Positions 47,756-57,353 of a stretch of 64,000 bases of DNA are shown in pieces. A program made the position numbers and the translations under genes. Positions within the stretch are counted from its first letter, which is position 1, and every line of letters begins with the position of its first letter. Source of the stretch: Parietichytrium sp. I65-24A (taxonomy: Eukaryota; Sar; Bigyra; Thraustochytrida; Thraustochytriidae); NCBI GenBank assembly GCA_012862575.1, contig BLSF01000033.1:1-64000 (forward strand), written 5' to 3'. The notes under the pieces were generated by a model. It had not been told where the DNA came from. It searched no databases and saw only the letters and a program-made list of their open reading frames with translations.

Positions 47756-47883
47756 CGATCAATCGATCAAACGATCAGCCGATCAATCGATCAATCGATC
47801 AGTCGATTAAACGATCAATCGATCAGTCGATCAGTCGATCAGACGATCCATCGATCAGTCGATCAGTCGTTCAGTCGATCAAG
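47756..47883. repeat. 8-bp minisatellite CGATCARN, 16 copies with exact period
   Basis: Sixteen consecutive units of exactly 8 bp start with CGATCAAT or CGATCAGT and rare variants (CGATTAAA, CGATCCAT, CGTTCAGT). The phase never slips over 128 bp. The array ends 149 bp before the ATG of the TRP-like gene and is rich in ATCGAT and GATC palindromes. Confidence 0.95.
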
Positions 47884-48032
47884 ATCTTGAGATCGATTGA
47901 ATTGCCACTTACTGGAGTGAGAGTTGGACTCGAAAGAGGAAGGTGACTGGGTGGGAGACCTCTGCGGCAGAGACGTGGGCGGCGGTGGTGGCGGTGCCGC
48001 GCAGCTAGTTGAAACGCTGGAGAGCTGTGAAG

Positions 48033-51000
48033 ATGGCGCAGATATTGCTCACGTATCAAGACTTTGAGTGCCAGAATGGGAGATGGCGCAGGGTGCTGCT
48101 TCCCCAAGCGGCTGGTCTGCAAGTGTCTCAAGTTCGAGCCTTCGCGGAGAAGAGGTTTCCGCAGTTAGCAAAAACAGAGTACCTGCTCGAGCATGTCGAG
48201 TCAGCCGGCTCGGAACTCGAGGGGGATGCAGGGGTGGAGATTGACGGCGATGACCACTTGGCGACGATATTGCGCACAGCAGAGGCTGCAGGCGAGAGAG
48301 TTGTGCTGAGAATAGTCCCGTTTCAGGCCCCAGCAGCAAAATTGCAAAACCCTTCGGGCGGTGAAAAGCCAGAGATTGAGCAGATGGTCTCGCCGCAGAG
48401 CAAGGATGAGACCGCGAGCAATCCGCGCGCCTCTTCAACGGGTTTTGATGAGAGTCAGTATCGGCAAAAAGCGGAGGCGGAAGACAAAGCGTCACAGGCG
48501 CTGAGCGGCATCGGATACTTGTCCGAGGTGTTCCCTCGCGATCGCTCCAAGTTATCAATAGCGGATGTAGAAGACAAGCTGACTACGTACAGGATACCGT
48601 GGGGAAGCTGGAGCGTGAACAACAACAAGGACACGGTCGAAGACCTCCACGATGAGATATGCCGAGGACTTTGCGACTTGAAAACGGATGGCACAGATTT
48701 GATCAGACTTGTGCGCTTGGTCCGGATAGAATTACGGCATTACAAATCCAAAAAAATATTGATCGCAGCATTGGATGTAGTGGACAATGCCCCCAAGCCG
48801 AAGAAGACAAATCGCCTTCTCGCTGCCAAGTACTCCCAAGCCGAGGAGCCTTACGACGCAGCAATGAAACGAATACAATTGAAAGTTGGGAGCGGCATTT
48901 GGGGTCCTGTGGAAGGCATCCGCGGGCTCGGGTCCAATCTCACCATTCCGACGGAGGATGAATTCTTGTCTAGGTCTCGCCGAGCGTCAAGTTTGCCGCA
49001 CGAGAAACGAAGAGCGTCTGATCGAGACACTAGCTCAGGTGTCGAAGAGAGAAACATTCTAGATTTCGTTCAGCCCCTAGGGTTTTTGAAACCAAGGGTC
49101 GAGACGAGTGACTCAAATTCATTCCCTGGCCTTCAAACAAAGTACATGATCCAGACTTTTGTGGCGGAGATGAAGCATCACGATGAAGTACCTTCAGAAG
49201 GATCATTCCCAGTAATAGACCCATCGCAGAGAAACCAAGTGCAGATATACCAGTGGATGGAGAGAAGCTATGTATACAAGGACATTCTGCGCGTAAGGGA
49301 AGAACACAAGAGCGACTGGCTTGAGAACAATAGCTCGAGCAAGCCAAAGCCGGGACTTCATCTGGAGATGCCGCCAACAAGCGGAGGGAACGGTCAAGCA
49401 ATAACCCGGAAACGAGCAATGATATTCAGCCCATCCGCCTTACACCGCAAAGCGCAGTTGAGAAAGAGTCGCCTGGAGGAGCTTCCACACGCTCCCCCGA
49501 GCTCAATTTTTTCCAGATTCTTTGGCACCGCCCCAGCTGCTCATCAGCCAGGTAATGATACGAGCTTCAAAGACGATAAGTTGTGGCATGGTAGAACTTT
49601 CGGGAAGCACTTACCATCATTGCCCGACCTGGACGAGAACGTGTTGAAGAAATGGCTCTTTGACTATGGTATCGATACCTCCGAGTGGGGTAAAGACGGC
49701 AAAGGGAAAAAGCTTGGTAAACTTTATCAGGAGATCAAGGACCAGGAGACAACGCTGGAGGTAATCGCCAAGCCTGCGCAGGATCTTAGCAGCACTTTCC
49801 GGTCCGAGAGAAACTTTGGGTTGAAGAGAAATAAGAACCGCCAGGCAAGCTCAAAAACGATAACGCGCCCATCGGTGTTGAGAGTTATTCAGGTCGCGAA
49901 AGTTGAGATCGTTCACCCCGAATCAGAGAACTTGGTGCTCGTTGAGACTCATCAAAGAAGGTCAAATGGGGGCGCCGTTCAGATTCGCTTTCAGACCCTA
50001 AGCGAAAAGCTCAAGCCCAACGAAACGCCTTGGGAAGGAGCTTACCGAGGCATTGTGGAAGAACTCGTAAACGCTGGGCCATACACAATGGACGGGGCCA
50101 GGGTGATGCACTCGATGGAAGGATTCAAAGTAGAAATTTTGACCGCGCACACACCAGTTGTGGAGGATTCGATGTCCCCCTCTTTTCCAGGCCTAGAGAC
50201 TCGTTACATCCTCCACAAGTTTAGATGCAAGGTTTCCAAGTTGCCATTGTGCGACTTTATGTCAGATGAGATAAAAAGCAGTGGGAATACAAATTACAAG
50301 GTCAGGCAGGATCTTCGAAACAGTCGGGCCGACGTCAGTGATGAAGTAATGACGCACTTTTGGAAATGGACGCCACGAGAGACACTGACGAGCCAAGCGA
50401 GCTCCTTGCTTTATCAGGTCAAGTCCTACAAGCAACTTATGACAGGTACTGACAGTGATTTTGAGGTGCTCAAAAATTGGCTTTTCCAGGCTGCCGAGCA
50501 TAATCAAGTTGAAGTCATCAAAGTTTTATGCGGGGTTCGATGGGACGAGGCTTCAAGCGATCCTTTTCATGGTGGTTTACAAGGAATGGACAGGAAGCAA
50601 GACCTTGCCAAGATGACTCATAGCGATAACTCGGATTTAACACCTCTCCGCGTTGCCGCTCTGCATGGATCGAATGAGGCAGTCGAAGTTTTGATACAGA
50701 TTCAGCTTGCGGACGCCAAGGATAAGCTTGCCGCCGAGCTGGAGAAGCAGCAAGAGAGACAGAAAGATCAGGTGGCCCAGAGCGCCGTGCAAGCGGTGAA
50801 TCAAACGGATAAATTCGGCTGCACTCTACTATACTATGCTGCGCTCGCCAATCGCGTTCATTTGGTTCACCAGCTTCTCACCTCGAAGGAAGTGGATGTT
50901 AACTCGGTCTGTCTCCATAGTTGCGTGTCTCGAGGGGCTGTTGACGTATTTCCTATTTTGCTGAAGCGGTTAAGATTTGCAAGCAGCGAAGCCAGCCAGG

Positions 51001-53693
51001 TGATGGGTTCTGATACAAGAGAGCTTTTCGGAAGCAGTGCCAATGCGATGGCAGAGCAGGATAATGACAAAAAGGAGTCGTTCAAAGTCCCTGCCCCCCG
51101 TAAAAACGACTTTAACTACTTTCACTCGCTTCTAGTACACATCAGGAGAGAGATTGTACGTACCGCCAATACCGAGAGGTTGATTATTCTCGAGCCGATA
51201 CCAGCAAAGAAAGCTACACCTCCTGCAGGGACACTGTCAAACTCAAGCGAAGGTGACGAGCACCTGAGGAGGGGCATTTCCAGAAGGAGGGCAACCCTTT
51301 TATTGCAAAATGCATCCGGTGATGCCGCGAATCTTAGTGCGGCTGTTGTGTCGAGGTTGCTGGAGCTACGAAACACTTCCGAAGAAAAGTCATTTCGAGA
51401 AGATGGCTCTCAGAGGGAAACCTTTCAACAAGCAGCCCAGTCGGGCGACGAAAATGAAAAGGTGACGGCGAAAGCAGATATGCAGGTCGCTATGGCTCCG
51501 TGTCTGATGGCCTTGAAGTATGTTCTTCAGCACTGCAACCCGACTGCACATTTTTTCAAGGACTTTCTTCGGCTCTTTGTCTTATCAGTTGCGGAGCTCG
51601 ACGACCTGGAAGAAGAGAGGCTCGTGTTCTGGGACTTTATTGTAAACTCAGAATTTCCCTTGCACATCGCGCTTATGTGTGCAAATGTTGTGCGAAGTAC
51701 GGAGGGCGTGGATAAGCGACTCTGGGACTCCTTTGTCTACCACGCCGAGGAGTTTCAAAATTTGTCATGCGAAATTCTAGATTGCTGCGAAGACCAAGAC
51801 GAAGCGGAAGAGCTCCTGCGGGAGCGAGCTGACATTCCCATCTGGGTGCGGGGAAACGAAGAGTTGAGGCGCCCATACGCACACCGTCATAAAAGCACTT
51901 GTGCATACCTGGCCATTAAATATCGGCTGAAAAAGGTCGTTGCGCACAAGTTCTTTACGACCCAAAACGACGCGATCTGGTTCAACGACGCAAACGACAG
52001 TCTGTATACCAAGTGGATTGGAAATCCAAACTTTTTATCCTCTGGGGGTACTTCTTCGGACGGTAATGGAAAAGGACCGAAGTCACTGCTGCAAAGTTGC
52101 TTGATGCGCACAAAACCCAGCTCGAGCGCAAAGGTTGGCGTGGAGAGTCTCGTTTTAACATCTCAGAGAGCAGACATGCACCGCAAAACGAGGATGGAGG
52201 GGTTGGTGGCTTTCTTTTCTCGAATCCCGGGACTTCACGTCTTTGCGCAAGGGCTGTACAGAATCTCAATCAGTGTAATCCTTTTGCTGTTACTTGTGCT
52301 GATGAGCCCTATCCTCTGCGTGACACCATTTTCTCAATCCCTGCGCATACTCATCGATATTCCTAGAACAGAGTTCTCATGCTGCTATTTCAAGTGGTCA
52401 GTTTCGAGTCTAAGCTATTGTATATATCTTGGGCTCTTTGCTTTCACCGCAGTCTCAAACTCGTTTCTGGACTCGGAACGACACACAACTGCGCAGCTCG
52501 CAAATATCGAGATTGTGTTTTTGGTGTTCTTGGTGGCAAACTTTGTCGGACTCGGCGAGCAGGTTGCAGCTATTGGCTGGGGTCCCTTTTTCCAGCATTC
52601 CGTGAATACCATGGACGCTGTATCGATCATCTTCGTCATTGCCGGTTTCGCGAGTCGATTTATCTCTGGCGAAATCACAGCGTCGTTTGAAGTTTGCATG
52701 AGCTTTGGGTCGCTTCTTTCTTCGCTGCGGCTGTTTCATCTATTTAGCGCCTCAAAGGACCTCGGACCGTTATGGATCACTATGCAATACGTCATATGGG
52801 ATGTGATGCGGTTCCTGTCTCTCCTGGGAGTGGTCATTATCGCCTTTCTCATGGCGATAACTTTCTTGATTGGCGCGCACGTCAACGATGGGTTTAACGA
52901 TGCAGCGGAAACATTTGCTTCGTTGGTGTGGTCAGTGTTTCAGGCATTCACGACCTACATGCCCGACCAGCCTTACCAGACGGAGTTGTTTCAAATACTC
53001 TTGTTCTTCTTTCTGCTTCTAGCCGCGATATTGCTTCCAAATCTGCTTATCGCCTTGATGACAAAACGTTTTGAAACTGTACAGCAAACAGCACGGGTTG
53101 AGTGGCTCTTCTCGTTGGCGCAGCTCATCGACAAGTACTCAAACATGGAGATCCTCCCACCGCCGTTCAACCTAATCACATTCGTGCCGAACCTTGTGTT
53201 TCGCCTAATCTACGGGCGCCAACCTTTGTACGATCCAAACGCATTGCAAAGCGCAGAGAGAAGTAAGCTGGTGAAGTACTTGTCTCCAGTTTTCGGTCGT
53301 GTGAAAGGATGCTTTGCAGGTTTCGGCCGCGGAAAAGCTGTCAACCCGGGGGACCATTCCTTAGGTCGCGGAAATGCAGCTTCCAGTCCCGCAAATTCGC
53401 CCAGAAAATCCATAAAGACAGCAGGTCGGAGCCGTGAGCCAACGGAGAATCCGGAAGACACCCTTACTCGCAGTTTTCGAAAGACTCGACGAAGTGTGGT
53501 GGAGAGATACAGCACGCGGAAGCGCCAGCAAGAAGCGGAAAAGCGAGAAGTCCAAGACCGGCTCTTGCAGCTTACGAATCTCGTTCAGCATTGCAACTCT
53601 CTGATCATGCAGCAGCAAAATGAGATTCGCAGGCTTCGTGAGGACGCTGCTGCCTACCCTCGCTATTACGTTCATTCGAAGCAAAAGAGATAA
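48033..53693 (+). CDS. Large TRP-like channel with two Nudix-like modules and ankyrin repeats
   Basis: This protein has 1886 residues from ATG 48033 (context GAAGATGGC); the frame extends only to a TTG upstream. Order: a ubiquitin/PB1-like N-terminus (1-100); a duplicated module at about 175-380 and 535-745; ankyrin repeats (about 820-980); a linker; six membrane segments (about 1412-1432, 1458-1480, 1492-1508, 1527-1545, 1590-1614, 1654-1676) with a pore-like loop before the last; a conserved post-S6 stretch (NLLIALM, EWLFSLAQLI) like the TRPM-type TRP region; and a C-terminal coiled coil. In the second module KPNETPWEGAYRGIVEEL aligns with a Nudix box, but the leading Gly is absent and RE is RG, so hydrolysis is doubtful. 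The first copy is more degenerate (EEPYDAAMKRIQ). It is predicted to be a cation channel gated by a ligand bound to these domains (inference, by analogy with TRPM2). Confidence 0.85.
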   Translation: MAQILLTYQDFECQNGRWRRVLLPQAAGLQVSQVRAFAEKRFPQLAKTEYLLEHVESAGSELEGDAGVEIDGDDHLATILRTAEAAGERVVLRIVPFQAPAAKLQNPSGGEKPEIEQMVSPQSKDETASNPRASSTGFDESQYRQKAEAEDKASQALSGIGYLSEVFPRDRSKLSIADVEDKLTTYRIPWGSWSVNNNKDTVEDLHDEICRGLCDLKTDGTDLIRLVRLVRIELRHYKSKKILIAALDVVDNAPKPKKTNRLLAAKYSQAEEPYDAAMKRIQLKVGSGIWGPVEGIRGLGSNLTIPTEDEFLSRSRRASSLPHEKRRASDRDTSSGVEERNILDFVQPLGFLKPRVETSDSNSFPGLQTKYMIQTFVAEMKHHDEVPSEGSFPVIDPSQRNQVQIYQWMERSYVYKDILRVREEHKSDWLENNSSSKPKPGLHLEMPPTSGGNGQAITRKRAMIFSPSALHRKAQLRKSRLEELPHAPPSSIFSRFFGTAPAAHQPGNDTSFKDDKLWHGRTFGKHLPSLPDLDENVLKKWLFDYGIDTSEWGKDGKGKKLGKLYQEIKDQETTLEVIAKPAQDLSSTFRSERNFGLKRNKNRQASSKTITRPSVLRVIQVAKVEIVHPESENLVLVETHQRRSNGGAVQIRFQTLSEKLKPNETPWEGAYRGIVEELVNAGPYTMDGARVMHSMEGFKVEILTAHTPVVEDSMSPSFPGLETRYILHKFRCKVSKLPLCDFMSDEIKSSGNTNYKVRQDLRNSRADVSDEVMTHFWKWTPRETLTSQASSLLYQVKSYKQLMTGTDSDFEVLKNWLFQAAEHNQVEVIKVLCGVRWDEASSDPFHGGLQGMDRKQDLAKMTHSDNSDLTPLRVAALHGSNEAVEVLIQIQLADAKDKLAAELEKQQERQKDQVAQSAVQAVNQTDKFGCTLLYYAALANRVHLVHQLLTSKEVDVNSVCLHSCVSRGAVDVFPILLKRLRFASSEASQVMGSDTRELFGSSANAMAEQDNDKKESFKVPAPRKNDFNYFHSLLVHIRREIVRTANTERLIILEPIPAKKATPPAGTLSNSSEGDEHLRRGISRRRATLLLQNASGDAANLSAAVVSRLLELRNTSEEKSFREDGSQRETFQQAAQSGDENEKVTAKADMQVAMAPCLMALKYVLQHCNPTAHFFKDFLRLFVLSVAELDDLEEERLVFWDFIVNSEFPLHIALMCANVVRSTEGVDKRLWDSFVYHAEEFQNLSCEILDCCEDQDEAEELLRERADIPIWVRGNEELRRPYAHRHKSTCAYLAIKYRLKKVVAHKFFTTQNDAIWFNDANDSLYTKWIGNPNFLSSGGTSSDGNGKGPKSLLQSCLMRTKPSSSAKVGVESLVLTSQRADMHRKTRMEGLVAFFSRIPGLHVFAQGLYRISISVILLLLLVLMSPILCVTPFSQSLRILIDIPRTEFSCCYFKWSVSSLSYCIYLGLFAFTAVSNSFLDSERHTTAQLANIEIVFLVFLVANFVGLGEQVAAIGWGPFFQHSVNTMDAVSIIFVIAGFASRFISGEITASFEVCMSFGSLLSSLRLFHLFSASKDLGPLWITMQYVIWDVMRFLSLLGVVIIAFLMAITFLIGAHVNDGFNDAAETFASLVWSVFQAFTTYMPDQPYQTELFQILLFFFLLLAAILLPNLLIALMTKRFETVQQTARVEWLFSLAQLIDKYSNMEILPPPFNLITFVPNLVFRLIYGRQPLYDPNALQSAERSKLVKYLSPVFGRVKGCFAGFGRGKAVNPGDHSLGRGNAASSPANSPRKSIKTAGRSREPTENPEDTLTRSFRKTRRSVVERYSTRKRQQEAEKREVQDRLLQLTNLVQHCNSLIMQQQNEIRRLREDAAAYPRYYVHSKQKR

Positions 53694-54847
53694 AGACTTT
53701 TGATATAGCCAATCCACCATCAACCATTCTTGCACACTTCGTAATTGATAACCGGTACTTTCCTGGGAGCAGTATTGCAAAACTTGGCACTCAGGCTCGG
53801 GCTGAGAATCAGAGCCGCAACTCGCACGTTGGGAACCCGTTATTTCTCCACGACAATACGGAACCAACCAGAAACTTCAGCCCGTCCCCTGTCAAAAACT
53901 TGAAAGTTTTTGCAAAGTGCGGCTGCCCCGGCTGGCTGCCCAAATTAAGCATATGATAAAATCAACCGCAGACATTTCTGCTCCAATTTCTTGTTCTGGA
54001 AAGTCACCATCGACGTTTGGAGCAACATTTCTCAATCTAAGGCGGCAGTCTTTCGTTCAATCGAGCTCGTAGCCTCGTGTCTTTGGCGTCACATGGAATC
54101 TTGTGTTACGAGACACGACATGAGTGGAGACTATACAGCAGCCGTTACCAGAGAGACCATAACCGCACAGCTGGGCACTTGTACTCACAGTCAGTTGCTG
54201 TCCTCGCGAGCGCAGGTGTGGGGGTGCATTGCGCGGATTAAGTGAGGTATTGTATACGTTCATACTGTGTTGTGGGGTACTCAGGGACTGCATGCTGTGT
54301 GTACTGTGTGTGTGTTTGTCAGATCTTTCATCTTGGTGTCATATATTTTCGTGGATTCGCAGGTTCTCAGCGCAACGCGGTGTCATTCGAACTGTCTTTG
54401 GCACTTGCTGAACGCATAGGCGAAGTCGCGCGGGTGTATTGGACGAAAGCGTAGATTCCACCAACGCAGGGCTCTCCATTTCGTTGGACATACACGGATA
54501 CACAGATTTTGGTCCGTCGAGGTTTCCGGAGGTCCTTTGTACTTTGGCCGGCGCTTTGGAACTTTGGCTGGTGAACGCCTCGCCAGGCCTCGAAAATATC
54601 GAATTTTGGTGGCAACTGTACTTGCTAACCAGCTCTTTGCTCGGCATTGCCACCGTGGTCCAACAGTCAGTCAGCAATTGGCACGTAATCGGTAGATAGC
54701 GGGTCGGAGCCAGTCGCCCTTGAAAGTCCGGCAAGGACTGCTCAATAGTGACTTGGCTCAGCTCGCGGCGCGCGCACTGACACTGATCGTAGCCAATCGG
54801 CCACATTCGGCTTTTGGGACAGGGTTGCCATACAAGGTTCAAACGTG
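53694..54847. other. Intergenic region between TRP-like and GH43-like genes
   Basis: This is 1.15 kb with no supported gene. An 86-codon plus frame (54439-54699) and a 180-codon minus frame (54339-54881) overlap each other and show no known domain. The sequence CCAAT occurs about 50 bp upstream of the GH43-like start. Confidence 0.45.
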
Positions 54848-55915
54848 ATGCGGCTGGACGCAATATGGATGCGCGACCCATTCTTGGTGTCCGCTCGTGA
54901 TATCAAAGACCAGCTAACCGGCCAGACGCACCCTTTGGTTGCGTCGAGAAAGTTCTACTTGTACGGGACTACAGATCAGCCACCGGCAGGGGTTGGCCCA
55001 TACAGCGAGTATCCTGCAACGGGATTCAGCTGCTATGCTAGCGACGACTTGGAGAACTGGAGCGGGCCAGTGGAAGTCTTTCGGCCGAGCAAGGAGTTTT
55101 ACGAGAGATATGACTGCCAATATTGGGCATGCGAGGTATGGGTTCTCGGCGGTAAGCTGATTATGTTTGCCACCGTGAAGAAAACTGGAAAGAAGAACGA
55201 GCGGGGTGTCGTTGTGCTCGAGTCTACCTCAGGTCGGCCAGAGGGTCCTTTCGTCCCCGTGGAGAGCCAAGGCACCAGCTTGGGAAAATTGTCGGGACCG
55301 AGTGTGATCACTCCGCCGAAGTGGCCTTGCTTAGACGGCACGCTGCATGTGGAGGACCGGAAAGCCTACATGGTGTTCTGCAGGGAGTGGACACAGGTAG
55401 GCGACGGGCAGATGTGCGCTGTGGAGCTGTCACTGGATCTGAAAGGAACGAAGGGCGAGCCGGCGACGCTGTTTTCTGCGTCTCAGGCACCATGGTCCAA
55501 GAGCTTTACATCGGCGTCTTCGCAGCATGCCAACAACTTCATCACAGATGGTCCGTTTCTGTACAAAAGTCCGCAGACTGGGGAACTCGTGATGCTGTGG
55601 TCGTCAATTGGGCTGAACGACCAGTACTGTGTGGGCATCGCGCGGTCAACGACCGGAAGTGTCTTTGGCCCGTGGGTTCACGATCCGGTCCCATTGTTTT
55701 ACCATGATGGAGGCCATGCCATGTTATCTCGTATTTCGTTGGACGCGACCGATAGCGGCAAGCAGCAGCGGCACTCGTTGCTGATTCTTGCTCTGCATAG
55801 GCCAAATCGCCAGGTTCGCAAATCGTGCCCTCGACTCATGGGTGTTGTAGAGAGCCGCGAGGAGCAAACCGGCCTTGCGCAATTTGAATTGTTTGACTTT
55901 TTGCCGCGAAAGTAG
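54848..55915 (+). CDS. GH43-like five-bladed beta-propeller glycosidase
   Basis: This protein has 355 residues from ATG 54848 (a GTG precedes it in frame). The N-terminus goes straight into the propeller with MRDPFLV, where the Asp is the usual general base of clan-F glycosidases. WACEVW, LDGTLHVEDRKAYMVFCREW (second Asp) and TDGPFLYK follow, then GPW and DGGHAML. The acid residue that is Glu in most GH43 enzymes (EGP) is Asp here (TDGP, about residue 236). From memory, some bacterial GH43-type proteins share TDGPFL and DGGHGM, so this may be a subfamily trait rather than loss of activity. Likely substrates are arabinose- or galactose-containing polysaccharides. No signal peptide is seen, which is odd for such an enzyme; it could be cytosolic, or a short 5' exon may be missed. 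Bacterial origin by transfer is possible. Confidence 0.72.
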   Translation: MRLDAIWMRDPFLVSARDIKDQLTGQTHPLVASRKFYLYGTTDQPPAGVGPYSEYPATGFSCYASDDLENWSGPVEVFRPSKEFYERYDCQYWACEVWVLGGKLIMFATVKKTGKKNERGVVVLESTSGRPEGPFVPVESQGTSLGKLSGPSVITPPKWPCLDGTLHVEDRKAYMVFCREWTQVGDGQMCAVELSLDLKGTKGEPATLFSASQAPWSKSFTSASSQHANNFITDGPFLYKSPQTGELVMLWSSIGLNDQYCVGIARSTTGSVFGPWVHDPVPLFYHDGGHAMLSRISLDATDSGKQQRHSLLILALHRPNRQVRKSCPRLMGVVESREEQTGLAQFELFDFLPRK

Positions 55916-56355
55916 TACAATTGTCGAGCTCTTGTGTTTGACCTGTTACGCAAGCGTAAAAGTGAGGTAGCGAGTAGTGAATAAACAACATAACAGAAAA
56001 AGCACGTTTTGATGGGTTCCCTAAGCTCACGAGCATGTATTGCGGAATTCGAATTTTGTCGAAGTACAAGTCCATGACGATTGCTGGCAGGTTTATATAC
56101 ATTTCTTTTTATCTAAAATTTTTCACTACCGCTTTCTTGCTCTTCCGTTTATTCGGGCTTTCTGGGTGCGGCTATACTATCATGACAAAGTAATATTTAT
56201 GTACAAACAAAACATTCCGCATACTGGAAAAAAAGCTCGAGCATCCCAATTTACAGATGAGATTGTGCACAGACGAAGAAGGTTCCCAGATGGAGTAAAC
56301 CTAGTCTCTATGGTGATCATGGAGGTGATTGCGTCTCCGCGGCAGCACGAGCAGG
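55916..56355. other. Tail-to-tail intergenic region
   Basis: These 440 bp, AT-richer than the flanking genes, hold two converging 3' ends. AATAAA occurs near 55980 and is a possible polyadenylation signal for the GH43-like gene. Confidence 0.5.
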
Positions 56356-57210
56356 CTATCTTCTCGGCTTTTTTGCTCGCCGCTGCGAAGGCCATTGTTG
56401 GTCTTCCGCCACATAGTCAATGGGGATAGGCGGCAAGCTGACGGAGATCGGTATTCCCGATATCGTCTGCAGCACCTGCGCCCTCGATCCCGCCAGCTTT
56501 GTGCTGGACTCGATTTGCCCAGATAGTTTCTCCATCTGCTCGCGCGTCAGCTTGCTGTACAGGTTCTTCTTCATCCTCTCTGCCTGGCCCAGCCGCGACT
56601 CCACCAGTTTCGCGGCGCGTTCGAGACCGAGCTGCGCCCTCTTCAAGCTCATCGTCAGCTCCCGTGCCTGTGGTCTGATCGCCATCACCTGCTCCTGCTG
56701 GTCTACGTCCAGCTGCAAAACTTCGCACACCATCTGCCACAGCGCGCTGGGCTCTTGGTAGAAAGCGTCCTCCTTGACCAGCGACCAGAGCAGCATTTGC
56801 AGGACCGTCGGCGGTTTCATTTTGTCGCGCAGGCCCTCAAGCTCCGCGGGAATCTCCTCCGCTTGATGACGCCATTCATCTCCACCCGCTGCCCGCTCGC
56901 GTAACTGCCATGCGATGGGCGGGAACTGCGCGAACGCCCGTGCCTTCACCGAGTCCCGTCGCTCTTCCAGCGCTCGGAGCCGCTGCCGAAGCTCGCGCTC
57001 CTCGGCATCAATGCTACCGCCGTTTCCACCGTTTCCACCGTTGATGTCGCCGATGTCGCCGATGTCATTGATGTCATCGATGACATTGATGTCGTTGCCG
57101 CGGGAGGAAGACTCGAGGGCTCTCTGGCTCCTCGCGCCAACTGCGCTGTTCCGAAGAAGGACAGACTCGTTGCTCGCCAGCCATGCTTGCACCTCTCTGT
57201 CCCCCGACAT
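56356..57210 (-). CDS. Helical protein resembling the C-terminal region of algal/stramenopile bZIP factors
   Basis: This protein has 284 residues from ATG 57210; the frame is open further upstream but only from a GTG. Residues about 45-75 are a low-complexity Asp/Ile/Asn/Gly stretch (DINDIGDI repeats). After it the protein is mostly alpha-helical. The pattern LW-x2-V-x3-LQLDVDQQEQVMAIRPQ, a long helix, then SKLTREQMEKLSGQIES is like the region after the leucine zipper in some algal and stramenopile bZIP proteins, where a short repeat centred on L-T-x-E-Q occurs. No basic DNA-binding region or zipper is visible here, so this is either a bZIP-derived partner or the last exon of a longer gene. 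The C-terminus ends in a basic cluster (RRAKKPRR) that could act as a nuclear localisation signal. Function is not assigned. Confidence 0.5.
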   Translation of the reverse strand: MSGDREVQAWLASNESVLLRNSAVGARSQRALESSSRGNDINVIDDINDIGDIGDINGGNGGNGGSIDAEERELRQRLRALEERRDSVKARAFAQFPPIAWQLRERAAGGDEWRHQAEEIPAELEGLRDKMKPPTVLQMLLWSLVKEDAFYQEPSALWQMVCEVLQLDVDQQEQVMAIRPQARELTMSLKRAQLGLERAAKLVESRLGQAERMKKNLYSKLTREQMEKLSGQIESSTKLAGSRAQVLQTISGIPISVSLPPIPIDYVAEDQQWPSQRRAKKPRR

Positions 57211-57317
57211 TGCCGCTAAACAACCCACCTGAGCGGCGCGCCCAACTCTAAGAAAATTCGCACCAAACACACAAGTAACAGAAGTGCGGACACTTCTTGC
57301 CGTTCGCTGCACCCTCC

Positions 57318-57353
<36 letters not shown>

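Larger units (their letters stand above)
46378..48032. other. Head-to-head intergenic region, Clu protein / TRP-like channel
   Basis: This 1.65-kb spacer contains four tandem-repeat arrays (46540-46634, 47311-47377, 47677-47706, 47756-47883), a CAGAATTCAGA copy at 47167 and the 14-bp perfect palindrome GACCGGTACCGGTC at 47534-47547. No gene is seen. Confidence 0.6.

Noticed and set aside
47756-47883. CRISPR-like regular array
   Set aside because: Units are contiguous 8-mers without spacers, in a eukaryotic nuclear context; it is a minisatellite.
54439-54699. 86-codon plus frame upstream of the GH43-like gene
   Set aside because: It reads somewhat protein-like but matches no family and is overlapped by a longer minus frame; too weak to call.
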